Assembly (NCBI GenBank): GCA_900770025.1
Contig: CAAGIW010000029.1
Coordinates: 1-52,272, forward strand
Direction: 5' to 3'
DNA from: an uncultured Prevotella sp.
Lineage (GTDB): Bacteria > Bacteroidota > Bacteroidia > Bacteroidales > Bacteroidaceae
Length of the DNA: 52,272 nucleotides
In this document: positions 27,721-37,237 of the stretch, one piece after another
Numbering within the stretch: position 1 is the first letter of the stretch
Layout of the letters: each line of letters opens with the position of its first letter
The notes under the pieces: generated by a model
What the model was told of the DNA's origin: nothing
Databases searched by the model: none
Seen by the model: the letters and a program-made list of their open reading frames with translations, nothing else
Translations under genes and position numbers: made by a program

Positions 27721-29562
27721 ATGTTCCGTATGAGAAACTTACATAAAATATTCCCTTTGGTCCTGTTCATGGGTGGCATGGTGGCTGTATCGTGCTCCGG
27801 TGATTGGGACGACCACTATGACCTGCAAGATGTGACCATCGCCAACGGTGTGAATGTCAACAGTTACCAAGGTGACATCGCTACCTACTTGACTTCTGCA
27901 GGAGATGCCACAAAGGCAACGGAGGTGCTGAGCCGTCAAGGAATCTTCAATGAAACGAAAGCCGACGGACAATACACTTTCGTGATTTGCGATGATGCCC
28001 ATTTCGATGCCTCCAAGATAGCAGATGAAAACCGCTTTGCCCAACTGAGCGTGGCGGATATGGGTGTGATGCCCTCCAAACTGGTGACCGGCTATAACAT
28101 CGAGACCCGTGCAGGCAAAAGCATTTGGGTATATGATGACGGAAAACAGCTGGACAAGCACAACATCACCAAGATAGTAAAGGCCAACAACGGCTATGTA
28201 TATTATATCGACGGTATGCTGGAGGTTCACCCCTCTGCCTACGAGTTGCTTCAGTCATTAGGCGACAATTACTCCACATTCAAGGAGATGGTGCTGCAAT
28301 ACGACTCCAAGACCTTTGACCGCGAGCACAGCCAGATTATCAGCGTTTCATCCGATGGCCGCAACATCTACGACAGTGTGTGGGTTATCAAGAACTCCAT
28401 GCTGGACCGCTATGACGAGGATGGCATTGAGACATGGAACATGCGCAGCGAGAGTTACAACACCTCGATGTTCATTCCCACCAATGACCAGATCAAGAAA
28501 GCCATCGATGATGCCTGCGACAGCATCCCCGTATGGCTCAACCGCCCCGCTACCGCCGCTGATACCGCCAAGTTCAAGCAATGGATTATCCAGGCCTGCT
28601 TCTCTGACCGCAGATTAGAAGCGAGCGAGGTGAACGTCTCGGCTCCTGACTTCAAGTGCGTGGAGGGTTATCAGGAAATCATCGACATTGCCACAGATGC
28701 CGTTACCTACAAGGTGACCACACCGGCATGGTGGAGGCCCGCCGTGCAGAAGGTGGATGTGGCCAATGCCGTGACACTGAGCAACGGTATGGCCTATTAC
28801 TGCCAGACACTGAAGATACCCAACCACATTGTTATCTATCGCATCAAGTCGCGCTTCTACGAACTGTGGGATGCCTGCTCTGATGCACAGAAGGAGCAAT
28901 ACTTCAGATGGACCAATTTCGTGGATCCGATGATCATCAAGGATTGTCAAGGTCAGTTTGACCTCGTGACCAGCGGAAGTGCCGAATGGCCCAGCATCTT
29001 CTACCACAACCTGTGTGCCATCCCCAGTGCCGCAGCAATGGAAGAAGGCAGCCCCTGCTCTGTGGAATACGACGGATTGCTCTACAACGAGAGCACAGGC
29101 CAATTGGCAGAATGTCAGTTGCCCGCAGGTGAATACTACCTGCGAATGGGCTTCAAACACTCTCTGCTCTACTCGCTGAGCATCGCTTTCAACAACAGTT
29201 GGTTGGTGGAAGACATGTGTATGCACGCACAGGGTTCCAACTTCCACTTCGACCGTGGAGCTGCCAGTGAGGTGCCCCACTTGGGAGAAGACATGGGTAT
29301 CGCCTATCCCGAAGGCTTTGACGTGGACTACTGGCAGACACAGAACGAGAAAGCCATTGCCTATGACACCGACGGCTATACCGTGGGCATTGTCAACATG
29401 CCGAAATCAGGCAACTTCACCATCCGTGTCACCTCCAACGACATGTCACAGATATATAAGAACGCCTTGGACAGCGGACAAGTGCTGAACAGAGACAAGA
29501 ACAACGTGAACCAACTGATGATGTATCACTGGTGTCTGCGTCCCACTCACAACAACTACTAA
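27721..29562 (+). CDS. FAS1-domain lipoprotein 3
   Basis: 613 residues. Lipobox VAVSC near residue 26, followed by SGDWDDHYD, much like the mature start of FAS1 lipoprotein 1. Fasciclin-like segments are seen around 45-165 (YLTSAGDATKATEVLSRQGIF, YTFVICDDAHFD, YIDGMLEVHPSAYELL) and 165-310 (YSTFKEMVLQY, SMFIPTNDQIKKAI). The C-terminal 230 residues (AEWPSIFYHNL, GEYYLRMGFKHSLLYSL) form a different beta-rich module. Met4 may be the true start. It ends 12 bp before the second susC and so links the two SusCD pairs in one transcript. Confidence 0.82.
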   Translation: MFRMRNLHKIFPLVLFMGGMVAVSCSGDWDDHYDLQDVTIANGVNVNSYQGDIATYLTSAGDATKATEVLSRQGIFNETKADGQYTFVICDDAHFDASKIADENRFAQLSVADMGVMPSKLVTGYNIETRAGKSIWVYDDGKQLDKHNITKIVKANNGYVYYIDGMLEVHPSAYELLQSLGDNYSTFKEMVLQYDSKTFDREHSQIISVSSDGRNIYDSVWVIKNSMLDRYDEDGIETWNMRSESYNTSMFIPTNDQIKKAIDDACDSIPVWLNRPATAADTAKFKQWIIQACFSDRRLEASEVNVSAPDFKCVEGYQEIIDIATDAVTYKVTTPAWWRPAVQKVDVANAVTLSNGMAYYCQTLKIPNHIVIYRIKSRFYELWDACSDAQKEQYFRWTNFVDPMIIKDCQGQFDLVTSGSAEWPSIFYHNLCAIPSAAAMEEGSPCSVEYDGLLYNESTGQLAECQLPAGEYYLRMGFKHSLLYSLSIAFNNSWLVEDMCMHAQGSNFHFDRGAASEVPHLGEDMGIAYPEGFDVDYWQTQNEKAIAYDTDGYTVGIVNMPKSGNFTIRVTSNDMSQIYKNALDSGQVLNRDKNNVNQLMMYHWCLRPTHNNY

Positions 29563-29574
29563 CAGAACAGCATT

Positions 29575-32500
29575 ATGAAGAAACTGAATATACTTGTTGC
29601 AGCCTGTCTAATGGCAGTCACAGCAACAGCTCAAGGAATCAAGATTACCTCGCACATCAAGGGCGCCAATGGTTTGCCCGTTAGCGGAGCCATCATCTCG
29701 GTGATAGGCGAAAAGGCATCTGCACTGTCAGACGAGACAGGTGAATTTACCATTGAAGCAGGCTCTGACAACGCCGTGGTATCCATCAAGGCCGAAGGAT
29801 ATTATGCCAAGGAGATGCCTCTGAGTTATCTGAAAAAACTGTCACGCAAGAGAAACAGCGTGATTACACTGATGTCAGAAAAAAACCCTTTGTATGTGGG
29901 AGAGGTAAATACCATCCACGGCAAGGTGCTTGCAGGCAACAAGCCTACCACTGTTAGTACCGTGGCAGTGAAAGACTTTACTGAGAAACAAGACCTTGGT
30001 GCTGCCATCAGAGACAACATCGCTGGTCTGCAGGTGATAGAGAAAAGCGGAATGCCGGGCGAAGGTTCCTACATGAACATCCGCGGTATTCATACCTTTG
30101 TGGCTGAAAACAATCCGCTTATCGTAGTCAACGGCGTGCCCCACTTCGGCAATCAGGATGTGTCGAGCGTCATCAACGGCTACTCACGCAGTATGCTTTT
30201 CGGCTATGATCCCAAGGATATCCGCAGCGTCACCGTGCTGAAAGGTGCCGATGCCGCACAATGGGGATCATTGGGAAGTAACGGAGTGATTCTGATTGAG
30301 ACACAACAGGCCACCTCTGACAATCTGGACACTCGTGTCAGCTTCAGCGGTTCGTATGGTTTCAACCTCAAGCCCAAGAGCGTACCTGTGCTGAACTCCT
30401 CAGAATACAAGGGCTACATGCAAGACATAGGCATGACCCTCTATCCCACCATGAACGCTTTGGTGAGCGACTACCCCTTTCTCAACAACGGAGCTTACAG
30501 CAACTCACACCTGTTCAACGAGGATACCGACTGGATGAAAGACATCCAGCACACGGGCTTCACCACCGAGAACTTGTTCAGAGTGGAGGGAGGAGACGAG
30601 ATTGCCAAGTACAACATTTCATTCGGATATACCGGTAATCAGGGAACCGTTCGCAACACCAACACCGACCGCTACCACACATTGATTAGTGCCAACGTGC
30701 TGGCAAGCAGAAAGGTGGATATCTTTGCCAATGTGGGACTTGCCTATATCACCGGCAACTACCAAAACATGGGTATGCAAATGGAGACCAACCCCATCCT
30801 GTCGGCATACCACACCATGCCTCTTATCCATGCCAATGAGAAGCAGAACGACGGAACGATACTGAGCAACCTTGCCGCTTACAACTTCTGGAACACATCA
30901 TCCAACCCCATGTTTGCCTATGACAACGTGAGCAACCCCATGGCTTTGGTGAACACTTTGGAAGCTAAGGACAAGATATACGACGTGAACACTCAGGCAG
31001 GTATCAACTTCCGCTGGAACGAATACCTCACCCTGACGGGAATCGTGAACCTCTATTATAATTATGTAGAGGAAACCATGTTCATCCCCGGCATGACCCG
31101 ACAGACCATCATCCCACAGGTGTATGGCACCGGCAAGAACAAGGTGAGCAACAGCGTGACCACACAGGACGTGAACACCTTCATTGCCCAAGGTACCTAT
31201 AAACGCATATTCAATAAGGTGCACGACCTAAATGTATTGGCTTCTGCCAAGATGATCATGAAGAAGAATGAGATTGACATCTCTGAAGGCTACAACACCG
31301 CCAGCGATGACTACCAGACACTGAACAACACCAACGACGGTAAGCGCACCTACGGCGACTTGATCGAGTGGAATTATTTAGGCTTCAACCTCTACGGAAA
31401 CTACACCTACAACAACATCGTGCGCACTGCACTCGGATTGGCCGTGGATGGAACCAGCGTATCAGGTTCTGATGCCTCACGCTGGGGATTCTTCCCCAGT
31501 GCCAGCGCCACCGTGATGCTTGCCAACATGGGCATCCTGCCCTCTTGGGTGAATCAGTTGAACCTCACTGTGGAGGGAAGTTTGACGGGTAACAGCCGCT
31601 TCTCATCCAACTACGGAAAGAATTATTACGTAGGAAATAACTACTTCACCTACGGTTCCATCCAGCGCTCCAATATGCCCAACACCAAATTGCAGTGGGA
31701 AAAGAAGAGCCAGTTGGACTTGGGACTTGACATGGCTCTGTTGGGAAACCGCATCAATGTGGGCTTCAACTTCTTCACAAGCCATGCCTATGACTTGCTT
31801 CTCAACAGCAACGTGTCGGCCGTTTATGGATCATACAACTATTATGAGAACAGTGGAACTATCAACACCACCGGTTTCGAGGCCTCACTTCGTGTGAATC
31901 CCTTCCACACTAAGGACTGGGACATAGTATTGGGTGCCACCATCGCCACTGCCAAGAGCACCATCAAATCGTTGGGCGGCAACAGCAGTATGTTGATCGA
32001 CTACACCGGCTTCAACGATGATGACGCACAGGTAATCATGGCTGTAGGCAGCAAGCCCTACGAGTTCTATGGTTATCAGACCAACGGAATCTACCGCACC
32101 ACAGAGGAAGCCAAACAGGCAGGTTTAGTGAACAGCAGCGGCGATGCCTATCAGGCAGGTGACGTGCGCTTTGTGGATAGGAACGGTGACGGTGTCATCA
32201 ACGAGCAAGACAAGGTGAGCCTCGGCAGCACCATGCCCGACTTCTATGGCGGTATCAATCTCTCCGTGCGCTTCAAGCAGTTTGTGTTGGATGCCAACTT
32301 TGCATACTCTGTAGGCGGCAAGGTGTATAATGCTACCCGCCGTCAGTTGGAGTCGATGGACAACTTCTATAACCAATCCACCGCCGTACTCAACCGCTGG
32401 CAGGTGGAGGGACAGGAGACCTCGATGCCCCGTGCCAACTACAATGATCCGTTGGGCAACAACAACTTCTCTGACCGTTGGATTGAGAAAGGCGACTATC

Positions 32501-32724
32501 TGAAACTTCGCAGCGTGAAACTTACCTACAACTTCGAGAAACTGTTCAACGTGGTTCGTTCAGGTAGCGTATTCGTGGCAGCAGAAAACCTGTTCTCGCT
32601 GACCAAATATCTGGGCAGCGACCCCGAGTTTGCCTATTCCTATTCAGAAAACCTTCGTGGCTTTGACTATGCCAAGACGGCATTGCCCATCACCATCAAG
32701 GCAGGCTTCAACATCAATCTCTAA
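29575..32724 (+). CDS. susC: SusC-like TonB-dependent transporter (second pair)
   Basis: 1049 residues. Signal peptide ending TATA/Q. The N-terminal domain (about 20-105, SHIKGANGLPVSGAIISVIGE) is a carboxypeptidase-regulatory-like fold; the plug shows AIRDNIAGLQVIEKSG, MNIRGIHTFVAENNPLIVVN and VTVLKGADAAQWGSLGSNG; a beta-barrel follows. It is clearly divergent from the first SusC in plug and barrel, so it probably takes a different oligosaccharide rather than being a recent duplicate. It pairs with the SusD 22 bp downstream. Confidence 0.92.
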   Translation: MKKLNILVAACLMAVTATAQGIKITSHIKGANGLPVSGAIISVIGEKASALSDETGEFTIEAGSDNAVVSIKAEGYYAKEMPLSYLKKLSRKRNSVITLMSEKNPLYVGEVNTIHGKVLAGNKPTTVSTVAVKDFTEKQDLGAAIRDNIAGLQVIEKSGMPGEGSYMNIRGIHTFVAENNPLIVVNGVPHFGNQDVSSVINGYSRSMLFGYDPKDIRSVTVLKGADAAQWGSLGSNGVILIETQQATSDNLDTRVSFSGSYGFNLKPKSVPVLNSSEYKGYMQDIGMTLYPTMNALVSDYPFLNNGAYSNSHLFNEDTDWMKDIQHTGFTTENLFRVEGGDEIAKYNISFGYTGNQGTVRNTNTDRYHTLISANVLASRKVDIFANVGLAYITGNYQNMGMQMETNPILSAYHTMPLIHANEKQNDGTILSNLAAYNFWNTSSNPMFAYDNVSNPMALVNTLEAKDKIYDVNTQAGINFRWNEYLTLTGIVNLYYNYVEETMFIPGMTRQTIIPQVYGTGKNKVSNSVTTQDVNTFIAQGTYKRIFNKVHDLNVLASAKMIMKKNEIDISEGYNTASDDYQTLNNTNDGKRTYGDLIEWNYLGFNLYGNYTYNNIVRTALGLAVDGTSVSGSDASRWGFFPSASATVMLANMGILPSWVNQLNLTVEGSLTGNSRFSSNYGKNYYVGNNYFTYGSIQRSNMPNTKLQWEKKSQLDLGLDMALLGNRINVGFNFFTSHAYDLLLNSNVSAVYGSYNYYENSGTINTTGFEASLRVNPFHTKDWDIVLGATIATAKSTIKSLGGNSSMLIDYTGFNDDDAQVIMAVGSKPYEFYGYQTNGIYRTTEEAKQAGLVNSSGDAYQAGDVRFVDRNGDGVINEQDKVSLGSTMPDFYGGINLSVRFKQFVLDANFAYSVGGKVYNATRRQLESMDNFYNQSTAVLNRWQVEGQETSMPRANYNDPLGNNNFSDRWIEKGDYLKLRSVKLTYNFEKLFNVVRSGSVFVAAENLFSLTKYLGSDPEFAYSYSENLRGFDYAKTALPITIKAGFNINL

Positions 32725-32746
32725 TCTCACCTAAACAATAGAAGAC

Positions 32747-34582
32747 ATGAAAATTTCAAGCAAAATATTGGCACTCACTCTGGTTGCATCTGCCACGATG
32801 CTCCAGTCGTGCAACGATTATTTTGATACAGACCCGAAGAACATCATCAACACCGAGGACTATATTGCCCAGGAAGATGAGATGTATCGAGGCTACATGG
32901 GTATTCTGAACTGTGTGCAGAAAGCTGGCGACCATGCTATCTTCCTTACAGACACACGCGGTGCGGTGCTGGAGACCACAGACAATGCTCCCACCGAACT
33001 GAAGAGCATCTATAACTGGGGCCCCACCAACGGCAACAGCTATGCCGACCCCACCTGCTACTATTCCATCATCGTGTCCTGCAACGACTACATCTTCAAG
33101 ATGGGCGAATACAAGCGCCGAGTTGGCAACAGCATGACAGAGAATGGACAGAAGCAGTATTACAACCTCATCAGCGGTTCGCTACGCCTCAAGGTGTGGG
33201 CCTACCTGATGCTGGGCAAAATCTATGGCGAAGCCTACTGGTTTGACGATCCCTTGACAGAGAAGAAAGAGCTGAGCGATGCCTCAGTGTTCACCAAGTG
33301 CAACATGAAGGAGTTGGCCGACCGCTGCATCAACCTGTTGGAGAACGGCATCACCGTCAACGACGAGCACATCAGCGCCACCCAGGAGGTGGAATGGTTC
33401 AAGTGGTTAGACCCCGAACGCGAAGACCGTGCCCTGTTCCGCCAGTGGCAGTATGTCACCCCTCCTGCCATCATCCTCAACGCCGAATTCCGTTCATGGC
33501 GCGCCAGCTATATGGACGAAGGTGCTGCACAGGGCGACTGGCAGTGGATCCGCGACCATGTGCTCGACTATATCAGGAACACACAAGCCAGCGTGGAGGC
33601 AGACTATCAGGCAGGCACCGACTGGCGCGGCATTGTGACAGCCAACCACATTGCATCGGGCGATATGTTCCAGTTGTCACAGAAGATTCAGAGCGACCAG
33701 GTGGGCGCATACTCCAATATTTTCTACACCGAGGATTTGGGCTCCACCTATCAGCTCATCAGCACCATTATCTACAACTATGACAACGACCAGAAGAACA
33801 GACTGGTGCAGTATTTCTGTCCCGAATACCCCGATGCAGAGTCGTTCTACCTGCAGCCCTCTGAGTATGGTATCAACCTGTACCCGGGTAAGGATGTGCG
33901 CAGCATGGAGCAGGGATGGATTATGACCACTCTCGGCGGCAAGAAGTGCATCGACAAATACTATTACGGTTATGACTACACCAACCGCAAGTATTCCTAT
34001 CTCGACGGTAAGGAGATATTCAAGATTCAGCCTGCCATTCCCACATTCCGCGGACACGACCTGCACTTCCTGTTGGCAGAGGCAGAAGCCCATCTCGGAC
34101 ATTTTGAGGTGGCATACTATCTGCTGAATTACGGTGTGGGCAGCCGCTTTGCCGACAAGACGATTCCCGCCGGCGGCGAATGGGATCTGCGCTATCAGGA
34201 ATGGTTAGGAGGCAGCGGTGGTTACAGCAACCTCGGTATTGCAGGTGCTGCCAACGGCACTGTGCATGCACTCCCCTATCCGGGTTCAGCCGACTTCGGC
34301 CTCTACTCCACCGAGGAATTGCTGAAGAAGTATGACTGGGCACTGGCCGATGAGAACATCAAGGAATATGTGGCTGAAGGCAAGTCATACGGCTACCTGT
34401 GCAAGATTGCCGAACGCTACAGCAACCCCGCCTACCGCAACGGCAACAAGGAAGAGGCTTGCGACAGTGTGGCCAAGCGTATCGTTCCCAAATATCCCGC
34501 CTCCAAGCAGGCACATGTGAACAGCAGCATCAAGGGCGGCTATTTCGTAAACTGGGATCTGCAGGGCATCAGCAACCAATGA
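32747..34582 (+). CDS. susD: SusD-like surface glycan-binding lipoprotein (second pair)
   Basis: 611 residues. Lipobox MLQSC with mature start CNDYFDTDPKNIINTEDYIAQED, typical of SusD. It is longer than the first SusD and lacks the usual NP-rich C-terminal ending, stopping instead at NWDLQGISNQ. Helical segments such as LRLKVWAYLMLGKIYGEAYW and LHFLLAEAEAHLGHFEVAYYLL match the SusD TPR core. It ends the double-SusCD part of the operon; a strong hairpin follows 9 bp after the stop. Confidence 0.9.
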   Translation: MKISSKILALTLVASATMLQSCNDYFDTDPKNIINTEDYIAQEDEMYRGYMGILNCVQKAGDHAIFLTDTRGAVLETTDNAPTELKSIYNWGPTNGNSYADPTCYYSIIVSCNDYIFKMGEYKRRVGNSMTENGQKQYYNLISGSLRLKVWAYLMLGKIYGEAYWFDDPLTEKKELSDASVFTKCNMKELADRCINLLENGITVNDEHISATQEVEWFKWLDPEREDRALFRQWQYVTPPAIILNAEFRSWRASYMDEGAAQGDWQWIRDHVLDYIRNTQASVEADYQAGTDWRGIVTANHIASGDMFQLSQKIQSDQVGAYSNIFYTEDLGSTYQLISTIIYNYDNDQKNRLVQYFCPEYPDAESFYLQPSEYGINLYPGKDVRSMEQGWIMTTLGGKKCIDKYYYGYDYTNRKYSYLDGKEIFKIQPAIPTFRGHDLHFLLAEAEAHLGHFEVAYYLLNYGVGSRFADKTIPAGGEWDLRYQEWLGGSGGYSNLGIAGAANGTVHALPYPGSADFGLYSTEELLKKYDWALADENIKEYVAEGKSYGYLCKIAERYSNPAYRNGNKEEACDSVAKRIVPKYPASKQAHVNSSIKGGYFVNWDLQGISNQ

Positions 34583-34590
34583 TGCCCCCA

Positions 34591-34630
34591 CCTGCCTGCT
34601 CTCCATGTCGAGGCAGGGAGAGCAGGCAGG
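34591..34630 (+). promoter_or_regulatory. Intercistronic hairpin after second susD
   Basis: CCTGCCTGCTCTCC (34591-34604) pairs perfectly with GGAGAGCAGGCAGG (34617-34630), a 14-bp GC-rich stem with a 12-base loop. No T-run follows, so a simple intrinsic terminator is unlikely; mRNA processing, 3'-end protection of the susCD transcript or partial termination are possible. The next gene starts 75 bp downstream. Confidence 0.7.
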
Positions 34631-34705
34631 GACACAAGAATCAAAGAATAGAATCAAACCATTGAGAGAATTATAAAACCTATTTATTCATTTAAACTTA
34701 ACACC

Positions 34706-37042
34706 ATGAAAAAATTTACATTTATGGCTTTAGCCGCCATGTTGCTGGCTCCAGCCTCCACCATGGCAGAAAGTTGGCAGAAGACAGTGACCAATGCCAG
34801 CGAGTTCAAATCTGCATTCAATTCAGTGGGTGCCGGTGCTGCCGGTGAGACCTACGAGATCATCTGCGATTGGGATGCCAGCGAAGTAGTTGCTGTAGGC
34901 AAACTGAAGCCCACACAGACCAACGGCCGCCTGATTATCAGAAGTAACCAGACCGACTTTGACAAGATGCCTCAACTGCAGATGGCATTTGAGTGGGGTA
35001 CCGATGCACCCGCACGCGGTGAGTTGGGCCAGCAGATGTCTATTATCATCGAGAACATGAATATGGTGGGCACTGGTTCCTATCTGATGGACAACCGTCG
35101 TGCCATTTATGCCGATACCATTGCTCTCCGTCACTGCGACATCCACAATCAGGTGCGTTCTATCCTTCGTTTGGACGGTGACAAGGGAACTTTGACAGAT
35201 GCTGACGGAAACAAATTGGGCGCCACTGATTACTTTGTAGATGTGATTGAAGTAAAGGAATGCCGCATTCACGGTACCGCTCAGGCACAGGGTGACAACT
35301 GGAGTCCCTTCCGTACCTTTATTCCTTTCAACACTTTCAACGTTACCGACTGTATGTTCTATGACATGCCCTACGCCAAGAGCATCTGGGAGACACGTAA
35401 CCCCAACACTACCCCCTCACAGGTGAACTTCTCCAACAACTTGGTGCTGCTGGGTGAGAACAAGGCTATAAGCACAAGCGGCTTCACTCCTTTGATGACG
35501 GGTGCCAACCTTCCTGCTGGAACCACCATCCAGTTGAACAACAACATCTTTGCAGGTCCACAGAAGGGTATCCACATCCTTGTGAACGACACCAGCAACT
35601 ACAACAACACCAACATCACCAACGCTCAGGGTGCAGTGATTTTTGCACAGAACAACGTGGTGGATGAAGGCGTAAGCTACACCAGCATGGAAGACCTGGC
35701 CATAAAGTTGGCAGGTGACGGAACCTCAGAGACCTACATCCCCTCCACTCTGATGGCATCGGGCACTATCGCACTCTCTACCGTAGAGGGTTTCTCTTGG
35801 GAAACAGGTGCCACCTTCCAGGATGCTTCCATCGACCAGTACAACATGCTGAACAGCAATCCTTGGAAGACACAGGGCTTCAACTATATCGCTGGTGAGG
35901 GTGTATATTACATCGGTCCCTCTATTGCCTATGTGGATGCATTCCCCGTACTCGCCAAGGTGAACGTTACTGTTGACGGTCCTTCCTACATCAAGGCTAC
36001 TATCTCTCCCGAGAAGAGTGTTTACTACATTGGCGACGAGGTGTCCATCAGCTTCAACGACCACAACTCATACTATCGCACTCTGAACACCTTCAAGGGC
36101 TGGTCTGACGATGCTTCCATCACCGAGTCTTCCCGCACCGTAACACTGGAAGGCGACCTGAACCTGAGCGCCAAGTTCGAGCCCGTTGTTGAGGGTCTTG
36201 TTTCTCTGCTCGACTTCAGCACCGTGACCGGCAACGCCAACTTGGAGACCTATGCTGCCGACGCATTCATCGACGACGTGCACAAGGCTGTGGCTACCAT
36301 GATGGTGGTTGACACCGTTGGCTTGAGCGAAGGTTTGGTGGCTTCTCCTTTCAACTATGTACAGGCTACCGCTGCCAACAAGAACTTCCAGGCACGTGCC
36401 GCCAAGTTCGGTGAGGATGAAATTGAAATGCAGATGCCTATCATCTCTCGTCGTAGTCCTGCCGTGGCTCACCACGGTGCCACTCCTCAGGTGAACTACG
36501 CTGTGTTTACTCTGTCCACCAAGGACTTGAAAGATATCAAGTTCTCTTGCTACGTAGGTTCTGACAACTACCTGTTCGCCAAGCAGATGGCAGACTACTC
36601 TGTGGATGGCGGTGCCACATGGACCAACTTTGCCTCCTATGAGTTGACAGCAGACGATGCCCGCGACGCAATTTTCGGAGCGGAGGAAACTCCTGGCAAG
36701 CTCTTCGGTTGGGTTGAATTGAAGGGCAACCTTCCCGCTGCTGCCGAGAATGCAGAGAGCGTTCAGATCCGCGTTATCAGCGATCCCGCTTCTACTGCTC
36801 TCGTCAACGAGGCTGCAGGTACCATCGCTCTTGATGCCAACGACACCTTCGAGTACATCGGCAGCGTGCTGATTACAGCTGACTGCAGTGCCATCGACAC
36901 CGGTATCAACGGCATCCAGACCAACAACAGCAAGGTATTCAATGCCAACGCTCCTATCTACAACCTGATGGGTGTGCAGGTGAAGAACGCTTCTGCCAAC
37001 GGTCTCTACATCCAGAACGGCAAGAAATTCTTCAAGAAATAA
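34706..37042 (+). CDS. Secreted beta-helix protein with sorting-like tail, function unknown
   Basis: 778 residues. Sec signal peptide ending STMA/ES. Residues about 25-390 resemble right-handed beta-helix proteins often found in pectin loci (short repeats such as IIIENMNMVGTG, IALRHCDIHNQV, NVTDCMFYDMPY, IQLNNNIFAGPQKGI), similar in style to DUF4957/DUF5123 proteins. Residues about 420-500 form a repeat domain (FKGWSDD), and about 500-735 a beta-sandwich (FTLSTKDLKDIKFSCYVGSDN, YSVDGGATWTNF) that may bind carbohydrate. The tail IYNLMGVQVKN, GLYIQNGKKFFKK matches the sorting-like end of the PL1 and CE8 proteins. I see no PL1 or GH28 catalytic signature, so it is either a binder or an unrecognised lyase or hydrolase. 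A strong terminator follows. Confidence 0.75.
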   Translation: MKKFTFMALAAMLLAPASTMAESWQKTVTNASEFKSAFNSVGAGAAGETYEIICDWDASEVVAVGKLKPTQTNGRLIIRSNQTDFDKMPQLQMAFEWGTDAPARGELGQQMSIIIENMNMVGTGSYLMDNRRAIYADTIALRHCDIHNQVRSILRLDGDKGTLTDADGNKLGATDYFVDVIEVKECRIHGTAQAQGDNWSPFRTFIPFNTFNVTDCMFYDMPYAKSIWETRNPNTTPSQVNFSNNLVLLGENKAISTSGFTPLMTGANLPAGTTIQLNNNIFAGPQKGIHILVNDTSNYNNTNITNAQGAVIFAQNNVVDEGVSYTSMEDLAIKLAGDGTSETYIPSTLMASGTIALSTVEGFSWETGATFQDASIDQYNMLNSNPWKTQGFNYIAGEGVYYIGPSIAYVDAFPVLAKVNVTVDGPSYIKATISPEKSVYYIGDEVSISFNDHNSYYRTLNTFKGWSDDASITESSRTVTLEGDLNLSAKFEPVVEGLVSLLDFSTVTGNANLETYAADAFIDDVHKAVATMMVVDTVGLSEGLVASPFNYVQATAANKNFQARAAKFGEDEIEMQMPIISRRSPAVAHHGATPQVNYAVFTLSTKDLKDIKFSCYVGSDNYLFAKQMADYSVDGGATWTNFASYELTADDARDAIFGAEETPGKLFGWVELKGNLPAAAENAESVQIRVISDPASTALVNEAAGTIALDANDTFEYIGSVLITADCSAIDTGINGIQTNNSKVFNANAPIYNLMGVQVKNASANGLYIQNGKKFFKK

Positions 37043-37099
37043 GAAGTGAATCTCTGAGGATGGATGTTGCATAACACCCCCCACCCTCATCTGATAACG

Positions 37100-37140
37100 G
37101 CGGAGTTGCAACCCTGATGGTTGCAACTCCGCTTCTTTTA
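37100..37140 (+). terminator. Rho-independent terminator after the beta-helix gene
   Basis: GCGGAGTTGCAACC (37100-37113) pairs perfectly with GGTTGCAACTCCGC (37119-37132) around a 5-base loop, followed by TTCTTTTATCCCTTTT. This ends the FAS1-SusCD-beta-helix operon. Confidence 0.9.
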
Positions 37141-37207
37141 TCCCTTTTCTGTATTATTCACCCCTATAAATAACAAAATATACACCTGCTATGTGGAAAA
37201 TAATACC

Positions 37208-37215
37208 TAACTTTG
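37208..37215 (+). promoter_or_regulatory. Candidate -7 box (TAACTTTG) for PL1-GH3 operon
   Basis: TAACTTTG fits the TAnnTTTG consensus and lies 22 bp before the second PL1 start codon, directly after the terminator at 37100. It is identical to the boxes before CE8 and the FAS1/SusCD operon, in line with one regulator controlling all of them. No -33 TTTG at standard spacing. Confidence 0.55.
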
Positions 37216-37237
37216 TAACTGACAAAACACTATCATT

